Source: Planctomycetota bacterium (lineage in GTDB: Bacteria > Planctomycetota > GCA-002687715). From it: a stretch of 64,000 bases of DNA. A program made the translations under genes and the position numbers. The notes beneath the pieces are model-generated. The model saw only the letters and a program-made list of their open reading frames with translations, did not search any database and was not told the origin of the DNA. The stretch is taken from positions 180,916 through 244,915 of the forward strand of contig SIAO01000004.1 of assembly GCA_009691765.1 (NCBI GenBank), written 5' to 3'. Positions 8,854-16,851 of the stretch are shown piece after piece (the stretch's first letter is position 1; each line of letters starts with the position of its first letter).

Positions 8854-9327
8854 ATGGACATTCCTGCACCAAATCACTCCGCGATCGGCCTGCGCATCGG
8901 CATCCTTGTGGCTCGCTTTAACGCGGAAGTCACCAGCGGACTGCTGCGCGGGGCCGTCGACGCTTTGCTCGAAGCCGGCGTGCAACGCAATGATATTTCC
9001 ATCCATGCCACGGCCGGCGCGGTAGAGCTGCCCCTCGGCTGCGACTTGCTGATTACGCAAACACAACCGCACGCGGTCATCGCGCTCGGCGCCGTGATCC
9101 GCGGCGAAACCGAGCACTACGAACACGTCTCGCGCCTCGCTGCGGAAGGCCTCATGAATGTGATGCTGCGCCGTCAGGTGCCCGTGGCCTTCGGGGTGCT
9201 CACCTGCGCCACGGACGCTTTGGCCCTCGCCCGCTCGCGCAACGACAGCCACAACAAGGGCCGCGAGGCGGCCTTGGCAGCGCTCGAATTAGCCAACCTA
9301 GCGCGTGCCCCGCGCAACCTGCCATGA
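8854..9327 (+). CDS. ribH: 6,7-dimethyl-8-ribityllumazine synthase
   Basis: 157 residues from ATG 8854 (a TTG two codons upstream is an alternative). It has the lumazine synthase signatures RIGILVARFN, IALGAVIRGETEHYEHV and PVAFGVLT with NKGREAA near the end. The His of EHYE is the proposed acid-base residue. RibH condenses the pyrimidinedione and dihydroxybutanone phosphate in the penultimate step of riboflavin synthesis and assembles into pentamers or capsids. Its stop overlaps nusB by four bases, the common ribH-nusB arrangement. The start is divergent from the radical SAM gene, with about 90 bases between them. Confidence 0.96.
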   Translation: MDIPAPNHSAIGLRIGILVARFNAEVTSGLLRGAVDALLEAGVQRNDISIHATAGAVELPLGCDLLITQTQPHAVIALGAVIRGETEHYEHVSRLAAEGLMNVMLRRQVPVAFGVLTCATDALALARSRNDSHNKGREAALAALELANLARAPRNLP

Positions 9328-9764
9328 ACACTCCCGTCGATGATGGCCATCGCAGCACTCGCTCGCAGGGCCGCGAATTGGCGCTCAAATATCTTTACTC
9401 TGCTGACCTACGCGCGCAGCAGCCAGAATCGTTTCATGAGTTCGCCGCTCACCAAGGTGCTGCGGGCCCAGTGCGCAGTTTTGCTGAAGAACTGGTCAAA
9501 GGTGTGCAAACCGACCGTGACGCCATCGACGCATTGCTTTCGGAAGTTGCTGCCAACTGGACCGTGGCGCGCATGGCCGCAGTGGACCGAAATGTGTTGC
9601 GCATCGGCTGCCATGAACTGAAATCCACGCCCGAGACGCCGGTCAGTGTCGTGATCGACGAAGCGGTCGAAATCGCGAAACGCTATGGCTCGGCGCAATC
9701 TGGCGCCTTCGTGAATGGTTTGCTCGACAAGTTGCGCCGCAAACTGCGCCCCGAGGGCGGCTGA
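9324..9764 (+). CDS. nusB: Transcription antitermination protein NusB
   Basis: 146 residues, the usual size. The all-helical NusB pattern starts with RSQGRELALKYLYSAD near residue 13 and ends with VIDEAVEIAKRYG and AFVNGLLDKL. NusB binds boxA RNA with S10 (NusE) and takes part in antitermination at rRNA operons. It overlaps ribH by four bases (ATGA) and ftsY by one base (TGATG), a strong sign of one cotranscribed unit. Confidence 0.95.
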   Translation: MNTPVDDGHRSTRSQGRELALKYLYSADLRAQQPESFHEFAAHQGAAGPVRSFAEELVKGVQTDRDAIDALLSEVAANWTVARMAAVDRNVLRIGCHELKSTPETPVSVVIDEAVEIAKRYGSAQSGAFVNGLLDKLRRKLRPEGG

Positions 9765-10705
9765 TGTTCGGCAAGCTCACCGACGCGCTGAAACGCGGGT
9801 TGGCCAAAACGCGCGACAAACTCGTCAGCGGCCTCGCGGCCATCTTGCCCATCGGGCGCGAGCTCAACGCGGAGCTCATCGACGAATTGGAAGAGACGCT
9901 GCTCACCGCCGACATCGGGCCGACCACCACCGCGAAATTGATGGATGCCGTGCGTGCAGCGTGGAAAGCTCGCCAGATCCGCACCACGGATGAGTGCCGC
10001 GCACTGCTCAAGACGCAATTGAAAGCCATGCTGCAAGGCGACGGCGCAGGCCTCGCCAAAGCCGCGTCAGGCCCCACTGTGATCTTGGTGGCCGGCGTGA
10101 ATGGCACCGGCAAAACGACTTCCATCGCCAAACTAGCATGGAGACTCACACGCGGGAATCACAGTGTGGTGTTAGCTGCGGCCGACACCTTTCGCGCCGC
10201 AGCGGTGGACCAATTGGCGGTGTGGAGCGAGCGCATCGGATGCCGCCTCGTTCGTCAGCCCACCGGGGCCGACCCTGCAGCTGTCGCCTACGATGCCGTC
10301 GAAGCAGCCCTCGCACGCAACGCGGATTATCTCGTCATCGATACTGCAGGGCGTTTGCACACGCAGAAAAACCTCATGGCGGAACTCGAGAAGATCAAAC
10401 GCGTAGTGTCCAAGCGCATTCCGGGCGCGCCACACGAAACCATTCTCGTGCTCGATGCCACCACAGGCCAAAACGCTATTCAGCAAGCACTCGAGTTCGG
10501 TCGCATCTTGGACATCACAGGCTTATTCCTCACCAAGCTCGATGGCACGGCCAAAGGCGGTGCGGTGATCGCGCTGCGCGACCAAGTGCGCATTCCAGTG
10601 AAGTTCATCGGTGTCGGCGAGAAACCGGAAGATGTGGAAGATTTCGATGCCGCAGCGTTCGTCGATGGCATTTTCGGTGAGGAGGCCGCCGCGCCCGCGC
10701 CGTGA
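9764..10705 (+). CDS. ftsY: Signal recognition particle receptor FtsY
   Basis: 313 residues, consisting of an NG domain with almost no acidic A region. GTPase motifs are GVNGTGKT (111-118), DTFRAAA (141-147), DTAGR (193-197) and TKLD (257-260). FtsY receives ribosome-nascent-chain complexes carried by Ffh/SRP RNA at the inner membrane. It follows nusB with a one-base overlap. Ffh is excluded because there is no methionine-rich M domain and the N domain is of the FtsY kind. Confidence 0.96.
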   Translation: MFGKLTDALKRGLAKTRDKLVSGLAAILPIGRELNAELIDELEETLLTADIGPTTTAKLMDAVRAAWKARQIRTTDECRALLKTQLKAMLQGDGAGLAKAASGPTVILVAGVNGTGKTTSIAKLAWRLTRGNHSVVLAAADTFRAAAVDQLAVWSERIGCRLVRQPTGADPAAVAYDAVEAALARNADYLVIDTAGRLHTQKNLMAELEKIKRVVSKRIPGAPHETILVLDATTGQNAIQQALEFGRILDITGLFLTKLDGTAKGGAVIALRDQVRIPVKFIGVGEKPEDVEDFDAAAFVDGIFGEEAAAPAP

Positions 10706-10711
10706 GCGCTG

Positions 10712-13102
10712 GTGACGGCCTGCATGCGCGGCTCCGCGGGCGGATGGTGCGGAGCGCTCTCTGCGCTGTGGATCCTCGCGCTCCCACTAGCAGTAGCGCC
10801 TTGGTTTCACTCGGAATTCGCAGCGCCGAAAACGCTGCTGCTCGCCGCGGTCGGCATCCCCTTGGCACTGTTGCTGCTTTGGCAACGCCGCAACCACGCA
10901 GTGTTGGCACCGCTCCACTTGCTGTGTTTGTTGCTCGTGCCGCTTGCGTGCGTGAGCACACTTCAATGCACTCCTGACGCCGCCCAACTCGCCGCCGCGT
11001 TGATGCTGCTCGCGGCGCCACTCGTCGCACTGCAAATCGGTGCAGGCAGTGGTGGCAGCTTGCAGGCGTTACGCGCCTTGGCCCGCGCTTTGGGCACCGC
11101 CACATTGCTGGTGCTGGCCGTGGGGCTGGTGCGGCGTCACACAGAACTTCTCGGATGGATCCCCGATCGCGCCGATGTGGCCTTCTCCTCCACGCTTGGC
11201 AACAGCAACGAAGTCGCGGAATTTGCGGCCCCCATCGCGGTGCTGTTGTTGCTGCTGCCGGGTATGCGCTTTGCAGACGCTGGCCTCGCACTCACGGCGC
11301 TGGTGCTCAGCGGACTTTCGGAATCCCGCGCAGGCTTGCTGGCCATCACGCTCGGATTGCTCGCGGGTTCGGCTCTGTTGCTACGCACACGAGCACGGCA
11401 TCAAGGGCAGCTAATCCTTGGCGCGCTGTTGCTGCTCGTGCTGTGCGTTGCGCTACTGCCGAACTTGGAACCTCTGCGTGCACGCGCGCTCTCGGCCTTT
11501 GACAGTGCACATCCCACCAATGCCGTGCGCTTGGAACTTTTTTCCAGCACCCTCGACATGGCCGTTGCCAATCTGCCCTTCGGTGTCGGACCCGGGCGCT
11601 TCGAAGCCGAATACCCGCGTTTCCGCAGCGCAGCAGAGTGGCATGCGGCCGGGCCCAACAGTGCCGTGGAATCGCCGCACAATGAAGTGCTCTTTGTTGC
11701 TGCGGAAGGTGGCGTTCTTGGGCTCGCGCTGTGCGCTGGAATCGCACTGTTGTGTTTCCTGCGCTGGCGGCGGCTGCCAGCAGAACGAGCTGAAGCGCGC
11801 GGTGCCATCTTGGGAGTGGTCATCGTTTTGAGTGTGTTCGCATTAGTGCGTTCGCCATTTCATCACCCGTGCGGCACGCTTGCAGCAGGCTTGTGCGTTG
11901 GATGGCTGTTTGCAGCAGGCGCTCCAAGTGCTGGCCCAACGCGCCTCTGGATAGCCATTGGCATCAGCATGTTGCTCTTGGCTGCGCTCTTGGGCGCTGC
12001 ACTGCACACGCACGAGGATTGGCTCACTGGGCGCGCTCGGCGCCAGCTATCAGCGTTCGATCACCATGTGCGCCACAAGGCTCAGAGCGAAGCCATGGCC
12101 GCGGTGCAAGATTGCGCCGACACGATCGCCTCACTCGCAGCAGAGCCTTTCGGCACGGCACACGCCTACCGTGCAGCTTTGGTCGCGCGTGAATTGGCCG
12201 CTCTCGGAATCGCATTGGAGAATGTGGGAACCCGTCCGGCGTGGCTTGGTCACGCGCAAAGTTCCACCCGCGCACTGATTGCACATGTGCAAAAGCACGA
12301 TGCGCTGCACCTGCCTGCGCGTCTGCTGCAAGCCGAAGAGTTGTTGCGCATCGAAGACACCGCGTTGGTGCCAGCCGCTTTGCGCGAAGCTGAACAACTC
12401 TTGCGCGACACGATCAAGCTGCTGCCACAGGCACCAGGCACGCGTGAAGTCTTGGCGGAGATACTGCTACGCACCGCGCGTCCGAACGACGCGCTGCGAC
12501 TCTTGCGTGAAGAAGCAGAGTTCGCGACGCAGCCCTCCAACGCGCTGCTGCGCAAAATCGGTTCCCTCGATCTGCTTCATGCCGGGCATGAAGCTCAATC
12601 CCTGCGGTGGTTGCTGCCGTACACCCATGCGGAGAGCCCACTCCTTGAAGCTGCACGCGCCGCCGATGTCGCGGAACGCAGCTCTGACGCGCTCGACAAA
12701 GCGCTTTGCATTCTCGCTCATGATGCGATTCACCCTGAAGCGCTCGACCTCGTAATCCGGCATGGCTTTGCCGCGCAACGCGACGCAGAGCGCTTGCTAG
12801 CCAATCGAGCCACGGCCCGAGCGAAACTGGCCCTAGCCTTGCAAGCCATCAACAATGGGGACAGCGCTGCCGCAACCCGCAATCTTCAATTAGCGCTCAG
12901 TCGCGACAGTGAATTGGCTCCAGCTCACTTGCTCAGCGCGCACGCAGCACTCCTCCGCTCCGACTCGGCCGCCGCCAACGCCGCCATCACCACTTTGCGC
13001 ACACTTGGCCTCGACACCACGAGCATCCGCACCGCCTGCAACGCCGACCCCGTCCTTGCACCCGCACTGCAACGCGGCCTCCTCGACCCTGCCCTGCGCT
13101 GA
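10712..13102 (+). CDS. O-antigen-ligase-like membrane protein with a TPR-like C-terminal half
   Basis: 796 residues from GTG 10712, six bases after the ftsY stop. About ten hydrophobic segments occupy residues 1-430. The O-antigen ligase/polymerase (Wzy_C) pattern is visible: SSTLGNSNEVAEFA, SGLSESRAGLLA and GVGPGRFEAEYPRF followed by ESPHNEVLFVAAEGGVLGLA, which includes the conserved His-Asn pair. The rest, about 450-796, is helical and alanine-rich with TPR-like units (for example REVLAEILLRTARPNDALRLL). Such fusions occur in wide-host O-antigen ligase or oligosaccharyltransferase family proteins. The specific glycan substrate cannot be told. It closes the ribH-nusB-ftsY run and meets the next gene tail to tail after seven bases. 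Confidence 0.82.
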   Translation: MTACMRGSAGGWCGALSALWILALPLAVAPWFHSEFAAPKTLLLAAVGIPLALLLLWQRRNHAVLAPLHLLCLLLVPLACVSTLQCTPDAAQLAAALMLLAAPLVALQIGAGSGGSLQALRALARALGTATLLVLAVGLVRRHTELLGWIPDRADVAFSSTLGNSNEVAEFAAPIAVLLLLLPGMRFADAGLALTALVLSGLSESRAGLLAITLGLLAGSALLLRTRARHQGQLILGALLLLVLCVALLPNLEPLRARALSAFDSAHPTNAVRLELFSSTLDMAVANLPFGVGPGRFEAEYPRFRSAAEWHAAGPNSAVESPHNEVLFVAAEGGVLGLALCAGIALLCFLRWRRLPAERAEARGAILGVVIVLSVFALVRSPFHHPCGTLAAGLCVGWLFAAGAPSAGPTRLWIAIGISMLLLAALLGAALHTHEDWLTGRARRQLSAFDHHVRHKAQSEAMAAVQDCADTIASLAAEPFGTAHAYRAALVARELAALGIALENVGTRPAWLGHAQSSTRALIAHVQKHDALHLPARLLQAEELLRIEDTALVPAALREAEQLLRDTIKLLPQAPGTREVLAEILLRTARPNDALRLLREEAEFATQPSNALLRKIGSLDLLHAGHEAQSLRWLLPYTHAESPLLEAARAADVAERSSDALDKALCILAHDAIHPEALDLVIRHGFAAQRDAERLLANRATARAKLALALQAINNGDSAAATRNLQLALSRDSELAPAHLLSAHAALLRSDSAAANAAITTLRTLGLDTTSIRTACNADPVLAPALQRGLLDPALR

Positions 13103-13108
13103 GGCAAG

Positions 13109-14674
13109 TCAGCCGCCGATGCTGACATATTGGCCGCCGGAATCACGGGCGAGCGCTTCGATGAGCGGACGGTTGGAGGCGCCGAAACCGATGGTGTGAA
13201 TCACCATCTTGGCTTTGCGATTGACTTCGGCCACATGCTCAATCAACAGTTTCGGTTCGGTGATGGCCCCGGTGGTGGGGTTTCCATCGGTGAGCAAAAA
13301 CATGGTGTCCGCATCGGTCTTGAACGTGGCCTTCTCGGCGGTGCCACCGGTCATTAGGCCAAACGCCGCGTTCATGGCTTCATAGGTGTTGGTGCGCCCC
13401 GCGCCGCTCGTGCCGACGGGCACCACAGAAGCGGTCGTCAGCCGCGACAACCAACGAATAGCGGCATTGCGACTGCCCTCATCCGCGGGGACCAATCCCT
13501 TCTTCCACGTATCCACGGTGGCGTTGAAGGTGATGATGTTGAACTTGGCGTGAGCGGGCAGCTCGGCGACAAGTTGGATCAGTTCTTCGCGAGCAATGTC
13601 GATTTTCGTGCGCATGGTGCCATAGCGTTTGCGGAACTCGTCAAGGTTCTTGATGTCGCGCTCATCGAGCACCACGGTCTCGGCCATGCTCGTCGAGCAG
13701 TCGATGACAAACAGCATGTTGCGCGAGCGCGTACGAATGCCGTGGTACGGGCGACGGTCGTAGCCCGTGTCGCGCTTGGCATAGCTGGCCGAATTGGCCT
13801 CTTCCTTTTTTCGCAGCGCCTCGATCTCGGCTTTAGTAGGCACCACAAACCGGTCCGACACACGCTTCCACCATGTTTTCCACGCGACGATGTCTCCGCC
13901 GTGGCCTGCAACGGTGAGATCTTCGAGCGCAGCTACCACGTCGTCGACCAAGCGCCCTTGCTCGACATCCAGCAGCGCGATGAGCGGAGCGATTGCGGCA
14001 TTGGGACGCATGGCACGCACACCCCACACGGCTGAGGCACGCACACGCCAATCCGAATCCTTCAACATGCGCACAAGCGCATCAACGCACTCCTTGTGCT
14101 GTGTGCGCGGCAAAGCGTCTAGCGCCGCCAAGCGCACCAACGGTTCTTTGTCGTTCAAAGCCGCAAGCAGTGCCCCCGTAGTGCGACCGTCGTCATCGGG
14201 ATAGGTGCCGAGGGCTTCAATGGCCGCGAGGCGCAAGTTGAAATGCGTCGAGCGCGCGAGCTCTTCAAGCACCGTGCGCGCCTTGGGCGGATGCACCGCT
14301 TTCAGCACCTTCAAAAGCTCCAAACGCTCCGCTTCATCGCGGCCGCGCCACACACGGCGCAAGATCTCGTCGCTGCCCGGGCCGTTGTGCTGCCGCGTCA
14401 GGCCCTGCACCGCCGCAGAACGAATCTCGGGCAGTGGATCCTTCACATGCCGCAGGAGTTCCATGCAGACCAGCTCGTGGTCTGTAGCTGCCAGCTCGTC
14501 GAGCGCGGCACGCCGCACATGCACATTCTGATGGGCTGCGTATCCGGCAAATGCCTTCAGCGCCGCCTCTGCCGCTGGCTTGCCCACCTCCTGTGCCGCA
14601 GCAACCGCCATGCAGAGGCAGATGACAAATGTGCCAGCAGCTAAGCGCGTCGCAGCATTCATGCGCTTGATCAT
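13109..14674 (-). CDS. Secreted HEAT-repeat and von Willebrand A domain protein
   Basis: 521 residues from ATG 14674 (AGGG six bases upstream; ATG 14662 is also possible). A signal peptide (RLAAGTFVICLCMAVAAAQ) is followed by HEAT repeats over about 40-250, with units such as EIRSAAVQGLTR and DWRVRASAVWGVR. A vWA domain follows with the metal-site motif DCSTSM near residue 325 and TDGNPTTG further on. HEAT plus vWA points to a protein-interaction scaffold outside the cytoplasm. It lies tail to tail with the O-antigen-ligase-like gene. The next minus-strand gene upstream ends 57 bases before its start, so they may form one transcript. Confidence 0.83.
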   Translation of the reverse strand: MIKRMNAATRLAAGTFVICLCMAVAAAQEVGKPAAEAALKAFAGYAAHQNVHVRRAALDELAATDHELVCMELLRHVKDPLPEIRSAAVQGLTRQHNGPGSDEILRRVWRGRDEAERLELLKVLKAVHPPKARTVLEELARSTHFNLRLAAIEALGTYPDDDGRTTGALLAALNDKEPLVRLAALDALPRTQHKECVDALVRMLKDSDWRVRASAVWGVRAMRPNAAIAPLIALLDVEQGRLVDDVVAALEDLTVAGHGGDIVAWKTWWKRVSDRFVVPTKAEIEALRKKEEANSASYAKRDTGYDRRPYHGIRTRSRNMLFVIDCSTSMAETVVLDERDIKNLDEFRKRYGTMRTKIDIAREELIQLVAELPAHAKFNIITFNATVDTWKKGLVPADEGSRNAAIRWLSRLTTASVVPVGTSGAGRTNTYEAMNAAFGLMTGGTAEKATFKTDADTMFLLTDGNPTTGAITEPKLLIEHVAEVNRKAKMVIHTIGFGASNRPLIEALARDSGGQYVSIGG

Positions 14675-14731
14675 AATGCCCTGCAACCGAATTCATGCCG
14701 TCCGTCGTGGAGGCCGACACAAGACTCACGC

Positions 14732-16024
14732 TTACACATCCGGATAAAGCGCCTTCACCCACACGCGCCACGCTTCGTCGAACTCGAGCATGCTCAGGCC
14801 GTAAGCGGTGCGGAAGGCGCGCACCTGCACTTGATGCAGCGTTTCCTGTTCCGTCTTGGATTTCAGCGCCTCGATGAACACCGGCAGTTTTTCGGGGCCG
14901 AGCCGCAGCATGAAGCAAAACCAAGACCACGACACCATGTGATATTCCGGCTTCAAGTCGCCGTATTCTTGGATTGGCGCCACGGCCACAAACGGATCGA
15001 CATCTCCAAGCGTGAGCATGCGCTTCACCTTGGGCATCCAATTTGATTCGTAGAGCAGCTTAGGGATGGTGCCTTCGGAGTAGCAGAAGCAATTCCAATT
15101 GGGGTCTTCGCGCCGCTCGATGAAAGCCGCCAAACCCATTTGAAACCATGCCGGCAGCTTGAAGCTGTACATGCGGTACGCATCGAGCAGGTTGTGAGCG
15201 ACTCGGTGATGGATGGCGTTAGTCAGACGCGCATCGCCGTGATTCGAGGCGTCGATGAGCGCGACCATGGCCCGAGACTTGAATAGATGCCAGCACTGCC
15301 CACCCGGGGCCGTGCGCCCGATGAACTTGCCTGCGAAATTGTCGTAAGCCAAGGCGCGGTCGAAGACATACACCTCCTGCTTGCCGTTCATGCCGAGGTA
15401 GGGCCCAAGTTCCGGATGCGCTCGCTTCACACCCGCTGAATCCTTGCCCAGCATCCAGCAAAGGTCGCGCATGAGGCGGTTGAGCCGAAGGAGCACGAGG
15501 TGCGCACGTTTGTGATCGTCGATCTGCACCGTTTTCTCGGTGACTTCAGGAAAAACATCGCCGAGTTCTGCGAGCTCTTCCTTCAGAAAGCGCGATGGCT
15601 CCATCTTGAGATTGATGCCCGGCACATCGATCCACAGCTTGAACTGCGCGTCCTCGATGTAGGTCCAGGAACGCCCGCGCTGCTGTGCCTGCAACGCTTC
15701 CAGCACCTGCGGCGCATCAAGATCCATGAGCCGATTGTCGGCACGGCGCACTTGGTCGGGAATCCGCTTCTCACGCGCGCAGCGGTTGCACCAAAAATCC
15801 GGATTCAAGATTCGTTTCTGTTCTTTGGGATCGTGATTCAGGCGCAGCGGCGCTTGGCGCAGAATCGGAAAACGCACCACTTCGAAAGTGCCGACCACGA
15901 TGTCGGGGCGCTCTTGCTCACGCACGAACCAACGCTTGTGTGCTTCGCGCGCATCGTCCGTCGGCACTTGAGCGACGAGCGGCAGCAGCGACAGGGCGAA
16001 GATCAACGGACAACGCAGTGTCAT
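14732..16024 (-). CDS. Secreted gluzincin-like protein with altered zinc-site residues (probable pseudoprotease)
   Basis: 430 residues from ATG 16024, with a signal peptide (LRCPLIFALSLLPLVAQ). The C-terminal half keeps the outline of the peptidase MA/DUF1570 family: AIHHRVAHNLLDAY, then LPAWFQMGLAAFIER about 20 residues later. In active members the first block is HExxH and the second is LP.W..EG.A. Here the catalytic Glu is Arg (HRVAH) and the third-ligand Glu is Met (QMGLA). The N-terminal half (about 25-200) includes a CNRC pair near residue 78 and is unfamiliar to me. If the alignment is right, this is a binding protein derived from a metallopeptidase. It may be cotranscribed with the vWA gene. 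Confidence 0.78.
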   Translation of the reverse strand: MTLRCPLIFALSLLPLVAQVPTDDAREAHKRWFVREQERPDIVVGTFEVVRFPILRQAPLRLNHDPKEQKRILNPDFWCNRCAREKRIPDQVRRADNRLMDLDAPQVLEALQAQQRGRSWTYIEDAQFKLWIDVPGINLKMEPSRFLKEELAELGDVFPEVTEKTVQIDDHKRAHLVLLRLNRLMRDLCWMLGKDSAGVKRAHPELGPYLGMNGKQEVYVFDRALAYDNFAGKFIGRTAPGGQCWHLFKSRAMVALIDASNHGDARLTNAIHHRVAHNLLDAYRMYSFKLPAWFQMGLAAFIERREDPNWNCFCYSEGTIPKLLYESNWMPKVKRMLTLGDVDPFVAVAPIQEYGDLKPEYHMVSWSWFCFMLRLGPEKLPVFIEALKSKTEQETLHQVQVRAFRTAYGLSMLEFDEAWRVWVKALYPDV

Positions 16025-16066
16025 GGCACACCACCAGAATTCAGGCAAATTCCCGCGTAAAATTGC

Positions 16067-16103
16067 AATCGGGCCGCTGCTCACAAGGAGCAACGGCCCG
16101 ATT
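16067..16103 (-). terminator. Strong intrinsic terminator after the 21-residue peptide gene
   Basis: A 16-base inverted repeat with one mismatch (AATCGGGCCGTTGCTC on the minus strand) encloses the 5-base loop CTTGT and is followed by GCAATTTT. It begins 18 bases after the stop of the small lysine-rich gene and ends before the next gene starts. Confidence 0.8.
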
Positions 16104-16121
16104 CGAATCACACTGCTAGGC

Positions 16122-16187
16122 TCACTTGCGCTTGGTTGCGCGCTTTGCCTTCTTTGCAGTCTTCTTCTTAGCAGCTTTCTTGGCCAT
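16122..16187 (-). CDS. 21-residue lysine-rich basic peptide
   Basis: ATG at 16187, TGA at 16122. Of 21 residues, ten are Lys and two Arg, the rest mainly Ala and Thr, in KKAAKKK/KKAKRA blocks like the tail of eukaryotic histone H1 or bacterial AlgP/HupB tails. A textbook ribosome binding site (GGAGG) lies 10-14 bases before the start, a plausible promoter lies about 85 bases upstream, and a strong terminator follows within 20 bases. That full set of signals argues for a real gene despite its length. DNA or RNA binding is the obvious guess. The small basic protein at 19013 has a similar Lys/Ala tail. Confidence 0.68.
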   Translation of the reverse strand: MAKKAAKKKTAKKAKRATKRK

Positions 16188-16265
16188 GATTCCCTACCTC
16201 CATCTGAGGTTCCAAAGGTGGAAAAGGTCCCGTAACCTCTTCATGTCCGTTAGGACACGAGCGGG

Positions 16266-16294
16266 AGCATAAGGGGGGTTGCAAAATGCTGCAA
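16266..16294 (-). promoter_or_regulatory. Sigma70-like promoter for the 21-residue peptide gene
   Basis: On the minus strand TTGCAG, a 17-base spacer and TATGCT match the -35 and -10 consensus at four of six positions each. Start of transcription would fall some 70-75 bases before the ATG at 16187. The -35 end overlaps a seven-base inverted repeat (GGTTGCA ... TGCAACC, 16278-16297) that could be an operator or the end hairpin of the upstream gene. Confidence 0.5.
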
Positions 16295-16343
16295 CCATTT
16301 TTCTTGACAATCTTCTGACGCACCGTTCTTGCAGCCCGCACAC

Positions 16344-16814
16344 TCAACGAATGGTGGCTTCGCGCCATGCTTGTTTGGGATTCAAACGGCGATGCAGATC
16401 GAAGAGAAACTTCTGCGCGAGTGCCGCATCTGTTTCCTGTGCTTCCCACTCTGCTTTGGATGAGGAGAGCGGATCTTCTTGCTCCATATTGCGCTGCGTT
16501 TCCTGAGTGCAAACAACTTTCCAACCCTTGCCATCCGCACCCTCGAGCACCACACGCAAACGGTCGCGCCGACCGAAGCGCGACATCACCGCGAGCTGTT
16601 CTTTCCAATCGGTGATCACCGCCTGAGTCTCGGCTTCGATGGCTGGTGCTGGCCACTCGCGAGAAAGTTGCGTGCGAACCTCGTCGATAAGAAAAACGCG
16701 TGTGTGCTGGTACACGAAACTGGTTCCAGCCGTAGTGCTGCCGACATCCGAGGTGGAGCACGCGGCAAGCATCGCGATGCCAACGAACACAGCGAGCAAA
16801 GTCCCTGAACGCAT
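16344..16814 (-). CDS. Small lipoprotein of unknown function
   Basis: 156 residues from ATG 16814, which has GGAGG nine bases upstream; a longer frame to 16919 is unlikely. A lipoprotein signal MRSGTLLAVFVGIAMLAAC puts Cys at residue 19, after the lipobox LAAC. The mature part is mixed alpha/beta with no recognised domain; it contains two more Trp-Lys motifs (DWKEQ, KGWKVV). It sits 38 bases after the der stop codon region on the same strand, but an intervening promoter element was not found. Acylation by the Lnt in this window is expected. Confidence 0.75.
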   Translation of the reverse strand: MRSGTLLAVFVGIAMLAACSTSDVGSTTAGTSFVYQHTRVFLIDEVRTQLSREWPAPAIEAETQAVITDWKEQLAVMSRFGRRDRLRVVLEGADGKGWKVVCTQETQRNMEQEDPLSSSKAEWEAQETDAALAQKFLFDLHRRLNPKQAWREATIR

Positions 16815-16851
16815 GAGGCAATCCTCCGTGAAGCGGACGTAACGCAGCGCG

